Of a DNA stretch of 64,000 nt, positions 19,241 to 28,068 are shown one piece after another. Location: positions 248,001 to 312,000 of the forward strand of contig NZ_JAJUXI010000004.1 in assembly GCF_021390515.1 (NCBI RefSeq), given 5' to 3'. Source of the DNA: Dyadobacter sp. CY326. Its GTDB lineage: Bacteria > Bacteroidota > Bacteroidia > Cytophagales > Spirosomataceae. Position numbers and translations under genes: made by a program. A model generated the notes under the pieces. The model did no database searches and had not been told where the DNA came from. It saw only the letters and a program-made list of their open reading frames with translations. How positions within the stretch are numbered: the first letter of the stretch is position 1; the number at the start of each line of letters is the position of its first letter.

Positions 19241-20389
19241 ATGAACCGTAGAAATTTTTTTGAAAAAGCAATTCCTGCCAGCTTTGTCCTCGGCGCAGTG
19301 GCTTCATCCTGCGCTCCCAAAACCCAGCTGCAATATCCGGACAAACATTTCCACATCAGCCGTGGTTATCACCAGATTCCGAAATTAAGGCTGTCGATGG
19401 ACCGGATTGTGAAGGAAACTGTGGGGTTAAGGCCGTTCAGGGCCTCCGGGCCAAGGTTGGATGTGGAGCAGATTGGAAACAAAACCATTGTGCATAATTA
19501 CGGTCATGGCGGCAGCGGCTGGTCGCTTTCGTGGGGAACGGGGAACATTGCGCGGAGGAATGTGCTGGCTACAAATGAAAAGAAAATCGCCGTTTTGGGT
19601 TGCGGAACAGTGGGGATCGCGACAGCGCGACTGTTGCAGGAAAGTGGCTGTGAAGTAACGATTTACACAAAAGATGTTCCGCCTAACATTACGAGTAACC
19701 TGGCCACGGGAACCTGGTCGCCAGCCTCACGTGTGTGCGATGTTAAAGTGGCCAAGCCAGAATTTAAGGCGATTTGGGAAGAAGCAACGCGCTTTTCATT
19801 CCGTCGGTTTCAGTTTTTTTTAGGGTTGGATGACATTGCCTGCTGGGCAGAAGAATATGGAGTTTTTAAACAAACGCCAGTTTACACGCCAGGGGCAGGA
19901 GGGGAGGATTTTGAGATTGAAGGCTTAATTCCGGAACGCGTAAAGCTGGAAGCAAATGAGCATCCGTTCAAGGCGGAACATGTGACGAGACGGACAAATT
20001 TAATGTTCAACATTCCGAGTTATCTGCGGCATCAACTGCAAGATTTCGTGATGTTTGGCGGAAAGGTAAAAATTCAGGAGATCAAAAAGCTGGAAGATAT
20101 TGACGCATTGTCCGAAAAGGTGGTGGTCAATTGTATGGGACTAGGCGCAAAACCGGTGTTCAATGACCAGGAACTGACGCCGGTTTCGGGCCAATTGTCA
20201 TGCCTGATTCCGCAAAGCGACGCCAATTACAAACTATACACACAAGGCGCTAACTTCATTTCGAGGAAAGACGGCATTTACATTGGGAGCAACGGCATTG
20301 TCGGAAACTGGGATACGACGCCGAGTAAGGAACAGACCGAGAAGACGGTCGGCATTCTGATGAAGCTGATGGAGGAAATGAAGGGATAA
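19241..20389 (+). CDS. Exported FAD-dependent oxidoreductase, apparent circular permutation of the D-amino-acid oxidase fold
   Basis: 382 aa from the ATG at 19241; a longer frame to 19001 has no signal and is rejected. The N-terminus MNRRNFF plus a hydrophobic stretch ending ASSC looks like a Tat signal with a lipobox. D-amino-acid oxidases start with GxGxxG and end with GFRPxR...HNYGHGG. Here GLRPFRASGPRLDVE (62-76) and HNYGHGGSGWSLSWG (85-99) come first. They are followed by AVLGCGTVGIATARLL (117-132), then LATGTWSP (154-161), and the protein ends after the VVVNCMGLGAKPVF (294-307) and GIYIGSNGIVGNWDTTP (345-361) segments. All DAAO parts are therefore present but in rotated order. The glycine and arginine motifs are intact, so activity is plausible. 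The substrate is unknown; a D-amino acid is inferred from GLRPFR. Confidence 0.85.
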   Translation: MNRRNFFEKAIPASFVLGAVASSCAPKTQLQYPDKHFHISRGYHQIPKLRLSMDRIVKETVGLRPFRASGPRLDVEQIGNKTIVHNYGHGGSGWSLSWGTGNIARRNVLATNEKKIAVLGCGTVGIATARLLQESGCEVTIYTKDVPPNITSNLATGTWSPASRVCDVKVAKPEFKAIWEEATRFSFRRFQFFLGLDDIACWAEEYGVFKQTPVYTPGAGGEDFEIEGLIPERVKLEANEHPFKAEHVTRRTNLMFNIPSYLRHQLQDFVMFGGKVKIQEIKKLEDIDALSEKVVVNCMGLGAKPVFNDQELTPVSGQLSCLIPQSDANYKLYTQGANFISRKDGIYIGSNGIVGNWDTTPSKEQTEKTVGILMKLMEEMKG

Positions 20390-20390
20390 A

Positions 20391-20414
20391 AGCGCCGGGA
20401 CATAACCCGGCGCT
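20391..20414. terminator. Hairpin between convergent genes
   Basis: AGCGCCGGG (20391-20399) pairs with CCCGGCGCT (20406-20414) around a 6-base loop. On the minus strand it is followed by a short T-run (TTTTAT). It probably ends the barrel-protein transcript and may serve both convergent genes. Confidence 0.6.
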
Positions 20415-20421
20415 CGCCGTA

Positions 20422-21012
20422 TCAGAATGAACTTCCCAGCCCAATGATAATTCCGGCTTGAAGCGTGAAAAATTTGCTTGAATTATTGAAATCAACATTG
20501 CCTGGATTGGAAACCTGGATGGAGTTTTCATTCCCAAAAACAATGTTATAGGCTCCCTCTGCAAAGATTCCGAAGGTTTTTCCCAATGGAATTTGAAGTC
20601 CGACTTTTGGCGCTACGCCAAAATTAGACGCATTTGCCTTCAAATTGCCGGCCTTTAATTTCAAAAAGTAAACCCCTGCTTCTGTTCCAATGTATGGACG
20701 TATGCCTTTTTCTGTGAAATAATATTCCAGCAAGCCCGAAACGGGAATTATGGAGCTGGAAGTTTCAATGGAGCCAGTGCCGGGTGTGATTTCAAGGTCT
20801 TCGGTAAAAACTTTCGCTGTGGCGCCAACGGCAAGGTGCGGCCCAAGAAAGAAGCGCAGCTGTGCGCCGCCGCCCCAAAGTCCTTTTGAAATGTCACCCT
20901 GGTCGGAGAAGCCGTAAGACCCGTGAAGGGCGATGGAAGGCTGAGCAGATGCCTGGCCATAAAGGATGCTGCCAAGCAACATTAATGCGAACGTAAAAAA
21001 AGCGTTTCTCAT
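20422..21012 (-). CDS. Outer-membrane beta-barrel protein
   Basis: Small OmpW/OmpA-like barrel of 196 aa from the ATG at 21012. The signal peptide MRNAFFTFALMLLGSILYGQASAQ is clear; the longer frame to 21051 only adds residues before it. Alternating hydrophobic strands follow (IALHGSYGFSDQG, LRFFLGPHLAVGATAKVF, GLLEYYFTEKGIRPYIGTEAGVYF), and the chain ends in GLGSSF with a terminal phenylalanine as usual for barrels inserted by BamA. It belongs to the broad porin-like group with PF13505/PF13568-type domains. Function unknown; possibly a structural or minor channel protein. Confidence 0.82.
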   Translation of the reverse strand: MRNAFFTFALMLLGSILYGQASAQPSIALHGSYGFSDQGDISKGLWGGGAQLRFFLGPHLAVGATAKVFTEDLEITPGTGSIETSSSIIPVSGLLEYYFTEKGIRPYIGTEAGVYFLKLKAGNLKANASNFGVAPKVGLQIPLGKTFGIFAEGAYNIVFGNENSIQVSNPGNVDFNNSSKFFTLQAGIIIGLGSSF

Positions 21013-21098
21013 AATTGAATTGAATGGTTGTTGATGAAACATATCATTCAATCAATATCAATTATTGTGCCTAAACGTTTGAATTAACGTTGCTTTTT

Positions 21099-21293
21099 TC
21101 AGGCTTTCGTTTGTTCCTCCTGCAAATGATATCTCCTGCGTATCTCGTTGACTAAGAACTTCTTTTGCGCCGTGAAACTGTCGGGATGCATGGTCTCGAA
21201 AAGTGTTTCCCATTCGGCAAACCGGGCGCTGTCCTGCGACTTGAAGGTCTGCGGATCTATTTTTTTTAGCCTTAAATATGCCTCAAATTCCAT
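21099..21293 (-). CDS. Small conserved protein of unknown function
   Basis: 64 aa from the ATG at 21293 (an upstream in-frame start at 21323 adds 10 unlikely residues). It is rich in charged and aromatic residues: EAYLRLKKIDPQTF at the N-terminus, a WETLFETMHPDSFTAQKKF middle and an NEIRRRYHL end. I recall similar short proteins across Bacteroidota with the same MHPxSFTxQK and NxIRRxYxL ends, so it is probably a real gene. It has no signal or membrane segment. It is divergent from the threonine aldolase gene, and their starts are 64 bases apart. Function unknown. Confidence 0.65.
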   Translation of the reverse strand: MEFEAYLRLKKIDPQTFKSQDSARFAEWETLFETMHPDSFTAQKKFLVNEIRRRYHLQEEQTKA

Positions 21294-21322
21294 TGCGCTT
21301 ATTTTTTCGCAATATATGCGCA

Positions 21323-21330
21323 TACTTTTG
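21323..21330 (+). promoter_or_regulatory. Candidate -7 box for the threonine aldolase gene
   Basis: TACTTTTG is an exact TAnnTTTG match 27 bases before the ATG at 21358. No good -33 element is seen at the usual distance, so support is moderate. Confidence 0.35.
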
Positions 21331-21357
21331 CATAATCTTTAAAACCTTAATGCCAAT

Positions 21358-22371
21358 ATGAAAATTGACTTACGCAGCGATACAGTCACAAAACCTACGC
21401 GGGAAATGCAGGAAGCCATGTGGGCGGCAGAAGTGGGTGACGATGTATTGGGCGACGATCCGACGGTGAATGCATTGCAGGAAAAAGCTGCAACGATGTT
21501 TGGAATGGAAGAAGCACTTTTTTGTCCGTCGGGAACAATGACTAATCAGCTTGCCATCCGCGTGCACACGCAGCCTGGAAGTGACGTGATTTGTGACAAA
21601 TATTCGCACATCTATTTATACGAAGGCGGCGGCATTATGCTCAATGCATTGTCGTCCGTAAAGCTCCTCGACGGCGACCGCGGCAGGCTTAATGCAGCCC
21701 AGGTTGCGGGGGCAATCAGTCCGGAGCACGACATTCACTCCACAGTGACCCGCCTTGTTTCCTTGGAAAATACCATGAACAAGGGCGGGGGCTGTTATTA
21801 TGATTTCGCTGAAATAGAGTCAATTAAGCAAGTTTGCGCAGCCAAAAACATTCCGCTTCATCTGGATGGAGCCCGACTTTTCAATGCACTGGTGGAAACC
21901 GGCGAAAGTCCTTTGCAATATGGAAAAGCATTTGACAGCATCAGCATTTGCCTTTCAAAAGGGTTGGGGTGTCCCGTGGGATCGTTGCTGCTGGGCACGC
22001 GTGAAGTGATTAACAAGGCGCGGCGGTTTCGGAAAGTGATGGGAGGCGGATGGCGGCAAGCCGGTTTCCTGGCGGCGGCAGGCATTTACGCGCTCGATAA
22101 CCATGTGGAACGCTTAAAGGAAGATCATGCACGCGCAAGAATAATTGGTGAAATGTTCAGTGAACTTCCGGAGGTGGAAGAGATTTTCCCGGTGGATACA
22201 AACATTGTGATCATTCGGCTGGCCAGCACTATTTCAGAAGCTGATTATGTGCAAAAACTCGCGCAGAAGGATATTATGGCGGTTTCTTTCGGCAAAAATC
22301 TGGTGCGCTTTGTAACGCACCTCGACTTCAATGATGATCATTTGGAAGAATTGAAAAGGCGGATCGCATAA
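21358..22371 (+). CDS. ltaE: Low-specificity L-threonine aldolase
   Basis: PLP enzyme that cleaves L-threonine or L-allo-threonine to glycine and acetaldehyde, 337 aa, cytoplasmic. The N-terminus [14 protein letters not shown] is diagnostic. Other motifs are [37 protein letters not shown], and the PLP-binding lysine K201 in [14 protein letters not shown]. Length is normal for the family. It stands alone on the plus strand and converges on the DUF1398 gene, with a 12-bp hairpin between them. Confidence 0.93.
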   Translation: MKIDLRSDTVTKPTREMQEAMWAAEVGDDVLGDDPTVNALQEKAATMFGMEEALFCPSGTMTNQLAIRVHTQPGSDVICDKYSHIYLYEGGGIMLNALSSVKLLDGDRGRLNAAQVAGAISPEHDIHSTVTRLVSLENTMNKGGGCYYDFAEIESIKQVCAAKNIPLHLDGARLFNALVETGESPLQYGKAFDSISICLSKGLGCPVGSLLLGTREVINKARRFRKVMGGGWRQAGFLAAAGIYALDNHVERLKEDHARARIIGEMFSELPEVEEIFPVDTNIVIIRLASTISEADYVQKLAQKDIMAVSFGKNLVRFVTHLDFNDDHLEELKRRIA

Positions 22372-22401
22372 ATAATTCCGGAGCTAAACCTCCGGAATTA
22401 T
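22372..22401. terminator. Hairpin between convergent ltaE and DUF1398 genes
   Basis: ATAATTCCGGAG (22372-22383) pairs perfectly with CTCCGGAATTAT (22390-22401) around a 6-base loop. It overlaps the stop codon of the minus-strand gene. There is no long T-run on either strand, so termination efficiency is uncertain. Confidence 0.5.
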
Positions 22402-22785
22402 CTCTTCGTATTCATATTCGGAATTCGGTCCCTGGTAAATCACCTTCATGCCCGCCAGATCGGCAACATAAGTGTGAATTCCTGCCGCTCCGAGCTCTCT
22501 CAAAAATGTCGGATAATCAATAACACCCTCCTGATTGCGCCTGATTGCCGCTTTCACCGATTCCAGTTCAAAAGTTTCTGCACATTCAAACTCAGGAATG
22601 TCACCGGGAATGACCAGTTTGTCACCAATAACGGATGTATAAGTACGTTTGTGATTTTTGACCTTGACCTCATAATTATCGACACCAATCGCTTTCAGGT
22701 TTTTTATAAAAAAAGGATACGCCTGTCCTGCCGAGCGCTGCTCAGCAGATCTTATCAGTTCGTCCGTTAATTCGATCATATTCAT
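22384..22785 (-). CDS. DUF1398 (YbcV-like) family protein
   Basis: 133 aa from the ATG at 22785; the upstream in-frame start at 22809 has no family sequence. The protein resembles E. coli YbcV and the DUF1398 family: AEQRSAGQAYPFFIKNLKAIGV near the N-terminus, then a beta-rich core, ESVKAAIRRNQEGVIDYPTF, and the ending GIHTYVADLAGMKVIYQG. No signal peptide. The family has no established biochemical role. It lies convergent with ltaE, and the hairpin covers its stop codon. Confidence 0.8.
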   Translation of the reverse strand: MNMIELTDELIRSAEQRSAGQAYPFFIKNLKAIGVDNYEVKVKNHKRTYTSVIGDKLVIPGDIPEFECAETFELESVKAAIRRNQEGVIDYPTFLRELGAAGIHTYVADLAGMKVIYQGPNSEYEYEEIIPEV

Positions 22786-22928
22786 AGTCTGATGCTTTTG
22801 TAAAAACAATATTTTTTGTGGCTAAAATTGCTATGCCAGTTCAATTAAGCACTTTTTGCCCGCCTTAGCTAATCCGAGAATGGAAATCGGTCCGACTTCC
22901 TTCATCCGATTTTAGTCGGCAATTGGGG

Positions 22929-23681
22929 TTAATAATGCAGCTCAAAAGCCACATCCTTAATGCCCCTTTCTCCTTTAATATCCTGAATCGGCGCTTCGAT
23001 GTTGTAAATATTCAGGATTTTTTTCTCCTTATTAAATTGAAAAGCATAGGTCGTTCCGCTATTTGACGGCGAAGTGAATGTAATGTTGTTGGATATCGGA
23101 TGAACTTCACCTACGCAATCTCCACTGAAACACAATTCGTACATTGTGAAGTCATTGAGCCCGGTAACCTTGCCGTTGGCATCGAAAACAACCTTTTTAC
23201 CCGTCGCCTTTCCCTTCTCAAAAATTTCATAGGAACGGGCGATCATTGTCGCATTCAATTGTTCCGGAAAATGCCATTCTCCCGCAGCAGAAGCATTATT
23301 TTTAGCAAAGACCGAGTTTTCTTTCGATTGTTTCCATGCACTGTCTTCGAGCACCAATCTTTGGTTTTCATCTATTGAAAACAGCAGATCCTTATCCTGC
23401 AACGCTTTCTTAATCGCATATTTCTTACCTGATTTGGCGTAGGCTAGCATTGCTTCTTCAAATCCGTAAAACACTTTTACACTGTCGGCACTAACGAAAT
23501 CAACGTCATAGCAATAAGTGTTGATTGTGCCCGGGATAGAATCTTTTGCCGTTTCCAGGAATGTCTCATTCACATAATGCCCGCTTAAAGGAATTGCCTC
23601 ATCTTGCTTTTTGCTGCAACTCATGATAACATTACTAAACAAAAACAGCGCACAGCATGGATAGAAAGGGGTAAATTTCAT
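22929..23681 (-). CDS. Lipoprotein of unknown function
   Basis: 250 aa; the N-terminus MKFTPFYPCCALFLFSNVIMSC is a lipoprotein signal with lipobox IMSC followed by SKK. The mature part is mostly beta, with segments GHYVNETFLETAKDS, GKKVVFDANGKVTGLNDF and YAFQFNKEKKILNIYNI, which suggest a lipocalin-like or small beta-sandwich fold. Two cysteines in ELCFSGDC may form a disulfide. I do not recognise a named family. It is separated from the next upstream gene by a terminator at 23698-23742, so it has its own promoter. Confidence 0.7.
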   Translation of the reverse strand: MKFTPFYPCCALFLFSNVIMSCSKKQDEAIPLSGHYVNETFLETAKDSIPGTINTYCYDVDFVSADSVKVFYGFEEAMLAYAKSGKKYAIKKALQDKDLLFSIDENQRLVLEDSAWKQSKENSVFAKNNASAAGEWHFPEQLNATMIARSYEIFEKGKATGKKVVFDANGKVTGLNDFTMYELCFSGDCVGEVHPISNNITFTSPSNSGTTYAFQFNKEKKILNIYNIEAPIQDIKGERGIKDVAFELHY

Positions 23682-23697
23682 GATAGGTTGTATAGTT

Positions 23698-23742
23698 AAA
23701 AAAAGATGTTACTCGACCATCTGTCTGGTAAAGTAACATCTT
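23698..23742 (-). terminator. Rho-independent terminator (minus strand)
   Basis: AAGATGTTACT (23703-23713) pairs with AGTAACATCTT (23732-23742). Read on the minus strand the stem is followed by TTTTTTT. It ends the transcript of the gene at 23783-24193. Confidence 0.8.
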
Positions 23743-23782
23743 AAACTTAACTAATGATGCCAATCGCTGAAATTAGCGCTTA

Positions 23783-24193
23783 TTAGGCAATGTCGTCTTC
23801 TTCCGGATGATGCACGATCAGCGAGCTTCTTGTGTCAAGCTTTTTGATCATTTCAGTGGACATTGCATCGGCATAAACGCCATAGCTGCTCACCAACGTG
23901 CCTTTTAAACCATCCTTCGATTCAATTGCATAAAGGATGGACATGTCCGACGGATTTGTCATGCCTTCAAATCGGTAAACCTTGATAATATCAAAGTCGT
24001 CCGGGGAAAGGTTAAGGCAAATGCCGTCTTCCTTATGAACTTCCAACGCGTGGGCTGTCATATTAAAATCGTATGTATATCCCTGTGCTTGTAATTCTTC
24101 GAGTGTTTCAATGAGCGTATCAGGTTCGCTCATGTTCTTGTTGGATGGATGTGAATGATTTTCCAAATCCTTATCTGAGCCTTGCAGTTCCAT
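23783..24193 (-). CDS. Small conserved Bacteroidota protein (often misnamed phosphoribosylpyrophosphate synthetase)
   Basis: 136 aa. The conserved core runs from ETLEELQAQGYTYDFNM through LSPDDFDIIKVYRFEGMTNPSDMS, YAIESKDGLKGTLVSSYGVYAD and STEMIKKL. This is a widespread small family in Bacteroidota that databases often label phosphoribosylpyrophosphate synthetase. The label is not supported: no PRPP-binding loop is present and the protein is less than half the size of a real PRPP synthetase. The start may be the ATG at 24133 (MSEPDTLIETL), since the first 20 residues are not conserved-looking. Function unknown; cytoplasmic. Confidence 0.72.
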   Translation of the reverse strand: MELQGSDKDLENHSHPSNKNMSEPDTLIETLEELQAQGYTYDFNMTAHALEVHKEDGICLNLSPDDFDIIKVYRFEGMTNPSDMSILYAIESKDGLKGTLVSSYGVYADAMSTEMIKKLDTRSSLIVHHPEEDDIA

Positions 24194-24486
24194 ATCTTAT
24201 CGGTTTAAGGTTGATATTTCGTTAAAATGTCAGTTGGCCCGACATTGAATGGTTAGGATGTTTATAGCCAATGATTACAGCCACACAAATAGCTGATAAA
24301 CCGGCAGCAGCTGATAGCGATGTTTGAAGCGTGCGCTGAAAAAAGTATGCCTTGCAAGTAAGCAGATGTTAAATTGTATCTGCTGTGATTAATGCAGAGA
24401 TTTCTTACAATTGTCAAAAAATAACGACGAACATTTTGAGGTGCTTTGACCTCAACTTGCCATAAGATGTAGAATGAAGACGGTTT
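24194..24486. other. Intergenic region without a gene
   Basis: 293 bases with no credible ORF. It contains a 7-bp hairpin, TTGAGGT/ACCTCAA (24436-24455), whose role is unclear. No clear promoter box was found. Confidence 0.4.
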
Positions 24487-25440
24487 TTAGTTAGGGCGAT
24501 AATTGAGCTGGCCTATATTGTAGGCCGCAAAACAACCCAATCCGCCGCTCACATTGGTGTAAATTAATGTGGGTTCAATAAACGGATTATCGGAATTGCC
24601 GCGCATTTCAAGCGAGCGGTGATATTTGAAATAATGGACATCTGTGTTGTAAACTTCCATGATCAGCAAGGCAATTTTCGCTTTGGGATAAACCGTAAAT
24701 GAATTGCCGCTGCCAAAATCATAAGCGATCACATTGGGCAAAATCGTGCGGCCGATGGGCGATGTAAGCGGAGCGCCATCGAGGTTGCCGTCGCTTTGGT
24801 AATCATTACGGCCAATGGTTTCGTCCCAATTGAATGCAAAGCGGCCTTTTGTCCTGACTTCTTTAAATGTTGCAGCGCTGTTGCCTTCCGCAACGCTGTA
24901 TTCGAGATCCACGGAAGCTTTTACGCGGTAATAATTCGTGTCGGCGGCAATGTCCGTCCAGGTCATCTGCAAGGTTAGGGAAGTGTCTTGCTCAAAAAGG
25001 TTACGTGAAAAAGAGGTGTCGATTTTGAATGATGAGGCCAGCACTTGTTTTGCAGGAACCGTACACATTGCGGTGGCCACGCGCGAGCCATCGGATACGA
25101 AAAGAGAGTAAGTTTTCGATGCCTTAATGGGGAAAACAGCACTGTCAATGCTGTATAACGCACTTGCCGTGTCATAGGGAATGGTCACTTCGCTGGTTCC
25201 GTCCGAAATCTTCACAAGCGCATTTCTCACAACGCCACCCTTACTGGTCGTTTCGCTGAACAGCGGAACAGATTCCGTCACAACGACATTGATGCTGGTT
25301 GCTTGCGGAGAAATGAATGATTGGATCACAAGCTTGGACTCGGTTCGGGGCAACTTATCCGCCGGAATGTCCGTGATAAGCGACTCGCACGCCGAAGCGA
25401 CAATTGCGATTAAAAAAAGCGTTGTATGAGATAATTTCAT
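24487..25440 (-). CDS. DUF4249 lipoprotein, partner of a TonB-dependent receptor
   Basis: 317 aa. The lipoprotein signal MKLSHTTLFLIAIVASAC is followed by ESLITDIP, a typical DUF4249 opening. A beta-rich immunoglobulin-like middle follows (KLVIQSFISPQATSINVVV, NALVKISDGTSEVTIPYD), and the end has HYFKYHRSLEMRGNSDNPF...GGLGCFAAYN, also typical of the family. DUF4249 genes commonly follow a TonB receptor in Bacteroidota, and here the receptor gene ends 5 bases upstream, so they form one operon. By analogy with SusD it is likely an outer-membrane lipoprotein that helps the receptor; the ligand is unknown. Confidence 0.88.
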   Translation of the reverse strand: MKLSHTTLFLIAIVASACESLITDIPADKLPRTESKLVIQSFISPQATSINVVVTESVPLFSETTSKGGVVRNALVKISDGTSEVTIPYDTASALYSIDSAVFPIKASKTYSLFVSDGSRVATAMCTVPAKQVLASSFKIDTSFSRNLFEQDTSLTLQMTWTDIAADTNYYRVKASVDLEYSVAEGNSAATFKEVRTKGRFAFNWDETIGRNDYQSDGNLDGAPLTSPIGRTILPNVIAYDFGSGNSFTVYPKAKIALLIMEVYNTDVHYFKYHRSLEMRGNSDNPFIEPTLIYTNVSGGLGCFAAYNIGQLNYRPN

Positions 25441-25445
25441 GGCTG

Positions 25446-27911
25446 TCAGAACTTGAAATTGTAACTGAAATAAGGAAGCACAGGAAAAAGGGAATAGCGC
25501 TTTAATGTGCTCTTGCCAGTTCCGGTCGAGCCATTTTCTGTGTCGTCCGAATCGATGTCGTAAAAGAATGGATTGCGTCGGTTATACACATTGTAAACCC
25601 CAAATTCCCATGTGCGGTCGTGGCGTTTTTTCTGTTTGTGGAATTGAACCGCGAAGTCCATCCGGTGAAATGGTTCTGCTCTGAAACTGTTTTTCTGGCC
25701 ATATTCACTGACCATTGGCCCGTTCCAGGTTACTGCCGGTTTGCCATTGGGATTGAAGCGTGTGATAAAATTATCGCTCACGCCCTGGTAAGTTGAAACA
25801 GGCAAAGTTAGCGCGTTCCCGGTTCCGTAAACCCAGGTTGACGAAAGCGTAATCCGCTTGTTCACTTCAAAAATTCCAACCACAGAAAGGTCGTGTCTGC
25901 GATCATAACGCGGGAAAAATGTTTTCCCGAAGTTCAACTCAGGGAATTTCCAGTAAGTCCAGGACAATGTGTAACCAATCCATCCCGAGAGTCTTCCTGT
26001 TTTTTTCTGGATCAAAAACTCGCCGCCATATGACCAGCCTTTGCCCGCTGTAACATTGTCTTCCCAGGTGAGTTCGTTGGCGTTCTCACCATTGATGCTG
26101 AGGAATGAAGAGCCTTCCTTATAATTGAGAATGTGGTCCATTCGCTTGTAATAACCCTCCAAAGTCAATGTAAGCGCAGGCCTTTCCAGATCCTTTGCCA
26201 AACCCATCGCAACCTGTTTGGACTGCTGCGGCGCAACCCGATCCGTTGTAGGAACCCATAAATCGGTCGGGAGGCCGAGACCCGTGTTGGAGAGCAAATG
26301 CACATATTGGTTCATTTGCGCATAGGAAGCTTTTAAAGAAAAATCCTGCGCAAGCCGCAAAGCAGCCGACAAACGGGGTTCGGGACGGACGTAAGTTTTC
26401 GAAGGTGTCTGAAATGCACTGACGCGAAATCCTCCGTTTATTTTCAAAGATTCCAATGGTTGCCACGTGTCTTCAATGTAAGCGCCCGCCTCCAATGTGT
26501 TGATCGGCCTGGCCGAGCGCTCGATTGGATTATCAATAAAAGAGCCTTCGATGGCCAGCGCAGAAGGAATAAACTTGTGTTGCGTGAGCTGTGCACCAAA
26601 TTTAAGCGCATGCTTAGACGAAGGATAAAAATCAAAATCAGTTTTAATGCCAAAATCCCTGATCCGCGAATCATAATCCAGGCTAAACTCATCTTCCGTG
26701 GCGCCGTCGCCGTTGATTTCCTTGGAATAACTGGAAACACCAAAATTGAAGTTGCTGAATATCAATGAAGTGTTAACAAAAAGTCTCTGGCTGATCAAGT
26801 GGTTCCAGCGCATGGTGACTGTTGTATTTCCCCAGTCAAGCCCTGCCTGCGTTTCTGAATCGGAGCTTTTTTCGGACACATTGAATTTATCTCTTCCAAA
26901 ATATCCGCTGACGTAAAGCTTGTCCTTTGCGCCGAGGTCGTAATTCATTTTGGCATTCAAATCATAAAAATAGTAACCCGGCCTAACCTGATTATCATCG
27001 CCTTTTTGTTGTTGTTTGATAAATGGCGAAGCGAGCAAATCAATGTAAGTTCTGCGTCCTGAGATCAGAAAGGATGATTTTCCTTTTGATATGGGGCCTT
27101 CCAATGTGAGTCTGGACGATATGAGCCCGATGCCACCTTCCCCGTGAAGCTTGTCTTTGCTGCCCTCTTTCATATTCATTTCCAACACAGAAGAAAGCCT
27201 GCCGCCATATCGTGCAGGGAATCCGCCTTTGGTAAGCTCTACACTTTTTAATGCGTCACTGTTGAAAATCGAGAAAAATCCAAAAAGGTGATTGGCATTG
27301 TAAACAACGGCGTCGTCGAGAATGATCAGATTTTGATCTGGCCCGCCGCCGCGCACGTAAAGGCCGGTCTGTCCTTCGGTGCCTTTCTGAACGCCAGGCA
27401 TAAGTTGGAGCACGCGTAACACATCTTTTTCCCCAAAAAACGCAGGCACTTTTTTAAGCTGCGCAATGGGAATTTCAATTTGGCTCATCTGAACCGACCG
27501 GCTCACATAATCCTCCTGCCTGCGTGCTGAAACGGTGACTTCTTCGAGTTGGTTAATGGTTGGTAAAAACACACTCAGCACCAAATCCTTGTTCAAAGCG
27601 ATCCTTACATCCGTTTTTTCGTAACCCACAAATGAAAACGAAAGCATTGCACTGTCCGAAGCCGGGACGGTAAGCGAGTAAAATCCGTAAGTGTTCGTCA
27701 CGGCGCCATATGGAGAGCCCTCGATGTAGACATTCACCCCAGGCAACTGCTCCTGGCTCCCATTTTCCTTGACAAAGCCGCTGACCGTTACACGCTCCTG
27801 AGCGAATGCTGCAAGCGAATATAGAATGGAGAATATTGTAACTAAAAGTCGCACAGGCAAATAGGCCCAGCATTTTGGTAATAAATCCTTTGAAGATGTA
27901 AAATGGATCAT
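25446..27911 (-). CDS. TonB-dependent receptor with carboxypeptidase-like N-terminal domain
   Basis: Outer-membrane receptor of 821 aa from the ATG at 27911; the TTG at 27947 is less likely. After the signal peptide (ending SLAAFAQ) comes a carboxypeptidase-regulatory domain (VSGFVKENGSQEQLPGVNVYIEG), then LEEVTVSARRQ and a plug with LMPGVQKGTEGQTGLYVRGGGPDQNLIILDDAVVYN and GGFPARYGGRLSSVLEMNM. The barrel ends FPVLPYFSYNFKF with a terminal phenylalanine. It is smaller than SusC proteins and lacks a SusD partner; instead the DUF4249 gene follows directly. Uptake ligand unknown. Confidence 0.92.
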   Translation of the reverse strand: MIHFTSSKDLLPKCWAYLPVRLLVTIFSILYSLAAFAQERVTVSGFVKENGSQEQLPGVNVYIEGSPYGAVTNTYGFYSLTVPASDSAMLSFSFVGYEKTDVRIALNKDLVLSVFLPTINQLEEVTVSARRQEDYVSRSVQMSQIEIPIAQLKKVPAFFGEKDVLRVLQLMPGVQKGTEGQTGLYVRGGGPDQNLIILDDAVVYNANHLFGFFSIFNSDALKSVELTKGGFPARYGGRLSSVLEMNMKEGSKDKLHGEGGIGLISSRLTLEGPISKGKSSFLISGRRTYIDLLASPFIKQQQKGDDNQVRPGYYFYDLNAKMNYDLGAKDKLYVSGYFGRDKFNVSEKSSDSETQAGLDWGNTTVTMRWNHLISQRLFVNTSLIFSNFNFGVSSYSKEINGDGATEDEFSLDYDSRIRDFGIKTDFDFYPSSKHALKFGAQLTQHKFIPSALAIEGSFIDNPIERSARPINTLEAGAYIEDTWQPLESLKINGGFRVSAFQTPSKTYVRPEPRLSAALRLAQDFSLKASYAQMNQYVHLLSNTGLGLPTDLWVPTTDRVAPQQSKQVAMGLAKDLERPALTLTLEGYYKRMDHILNYKEGSSFLSINGENANELTWEDNVTAGKGWSYGGEFLIQKKTGRLSGWIGYTLSWTYWKFPELNFGKTFFPRYDRRHDLSVVGIFEVNKRITLSSTWVYGTGNALTLPVSTYQGVSDNFITRFNPNGKPAVTWNGPMVSEYGQKNSFRAEPFHRMDFAVQFHKQKKRHDRTWEFGVYNVYNRRNPFFYDIDSDDTENGSTGTGKSTLKRYSLFPVLPYFSYNFKF

Positions 27912-28008
27912 AGTAAAGGGTAAATGCGCAATAGACAAACCTCCCAATTAATGCTTTATATACTCCTATTTTTGCCCGTTGGATCAAAAAGCCGCCGTTA
28001 AATAAAAT

Positions 28009-28036
28009 CGAAGCCATGGATCACTCCATGGCTTCG
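28009..28036 (-). terminator. Terminator after the M3 peptidase gene
   Basis: CGAAGCCATGG (28009-28019) pairs with CCATGGCTTCG (28026-28036) around a 6-base loop. On the minus strand it is followed by ATTTTATTT. It separates the peptidase from the TonB receptor unit. Confidence 0.75.
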
Positions 28037-28068
28037 GTAACTAGCAAACGTTAATTTGGCAACAAGCA

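Noticed and set aside
23783-24193. Naming this gene PRPP synthetase
   Set aside because: Too short and without the PRPP-binding loop; the name appears to be a propagated label.
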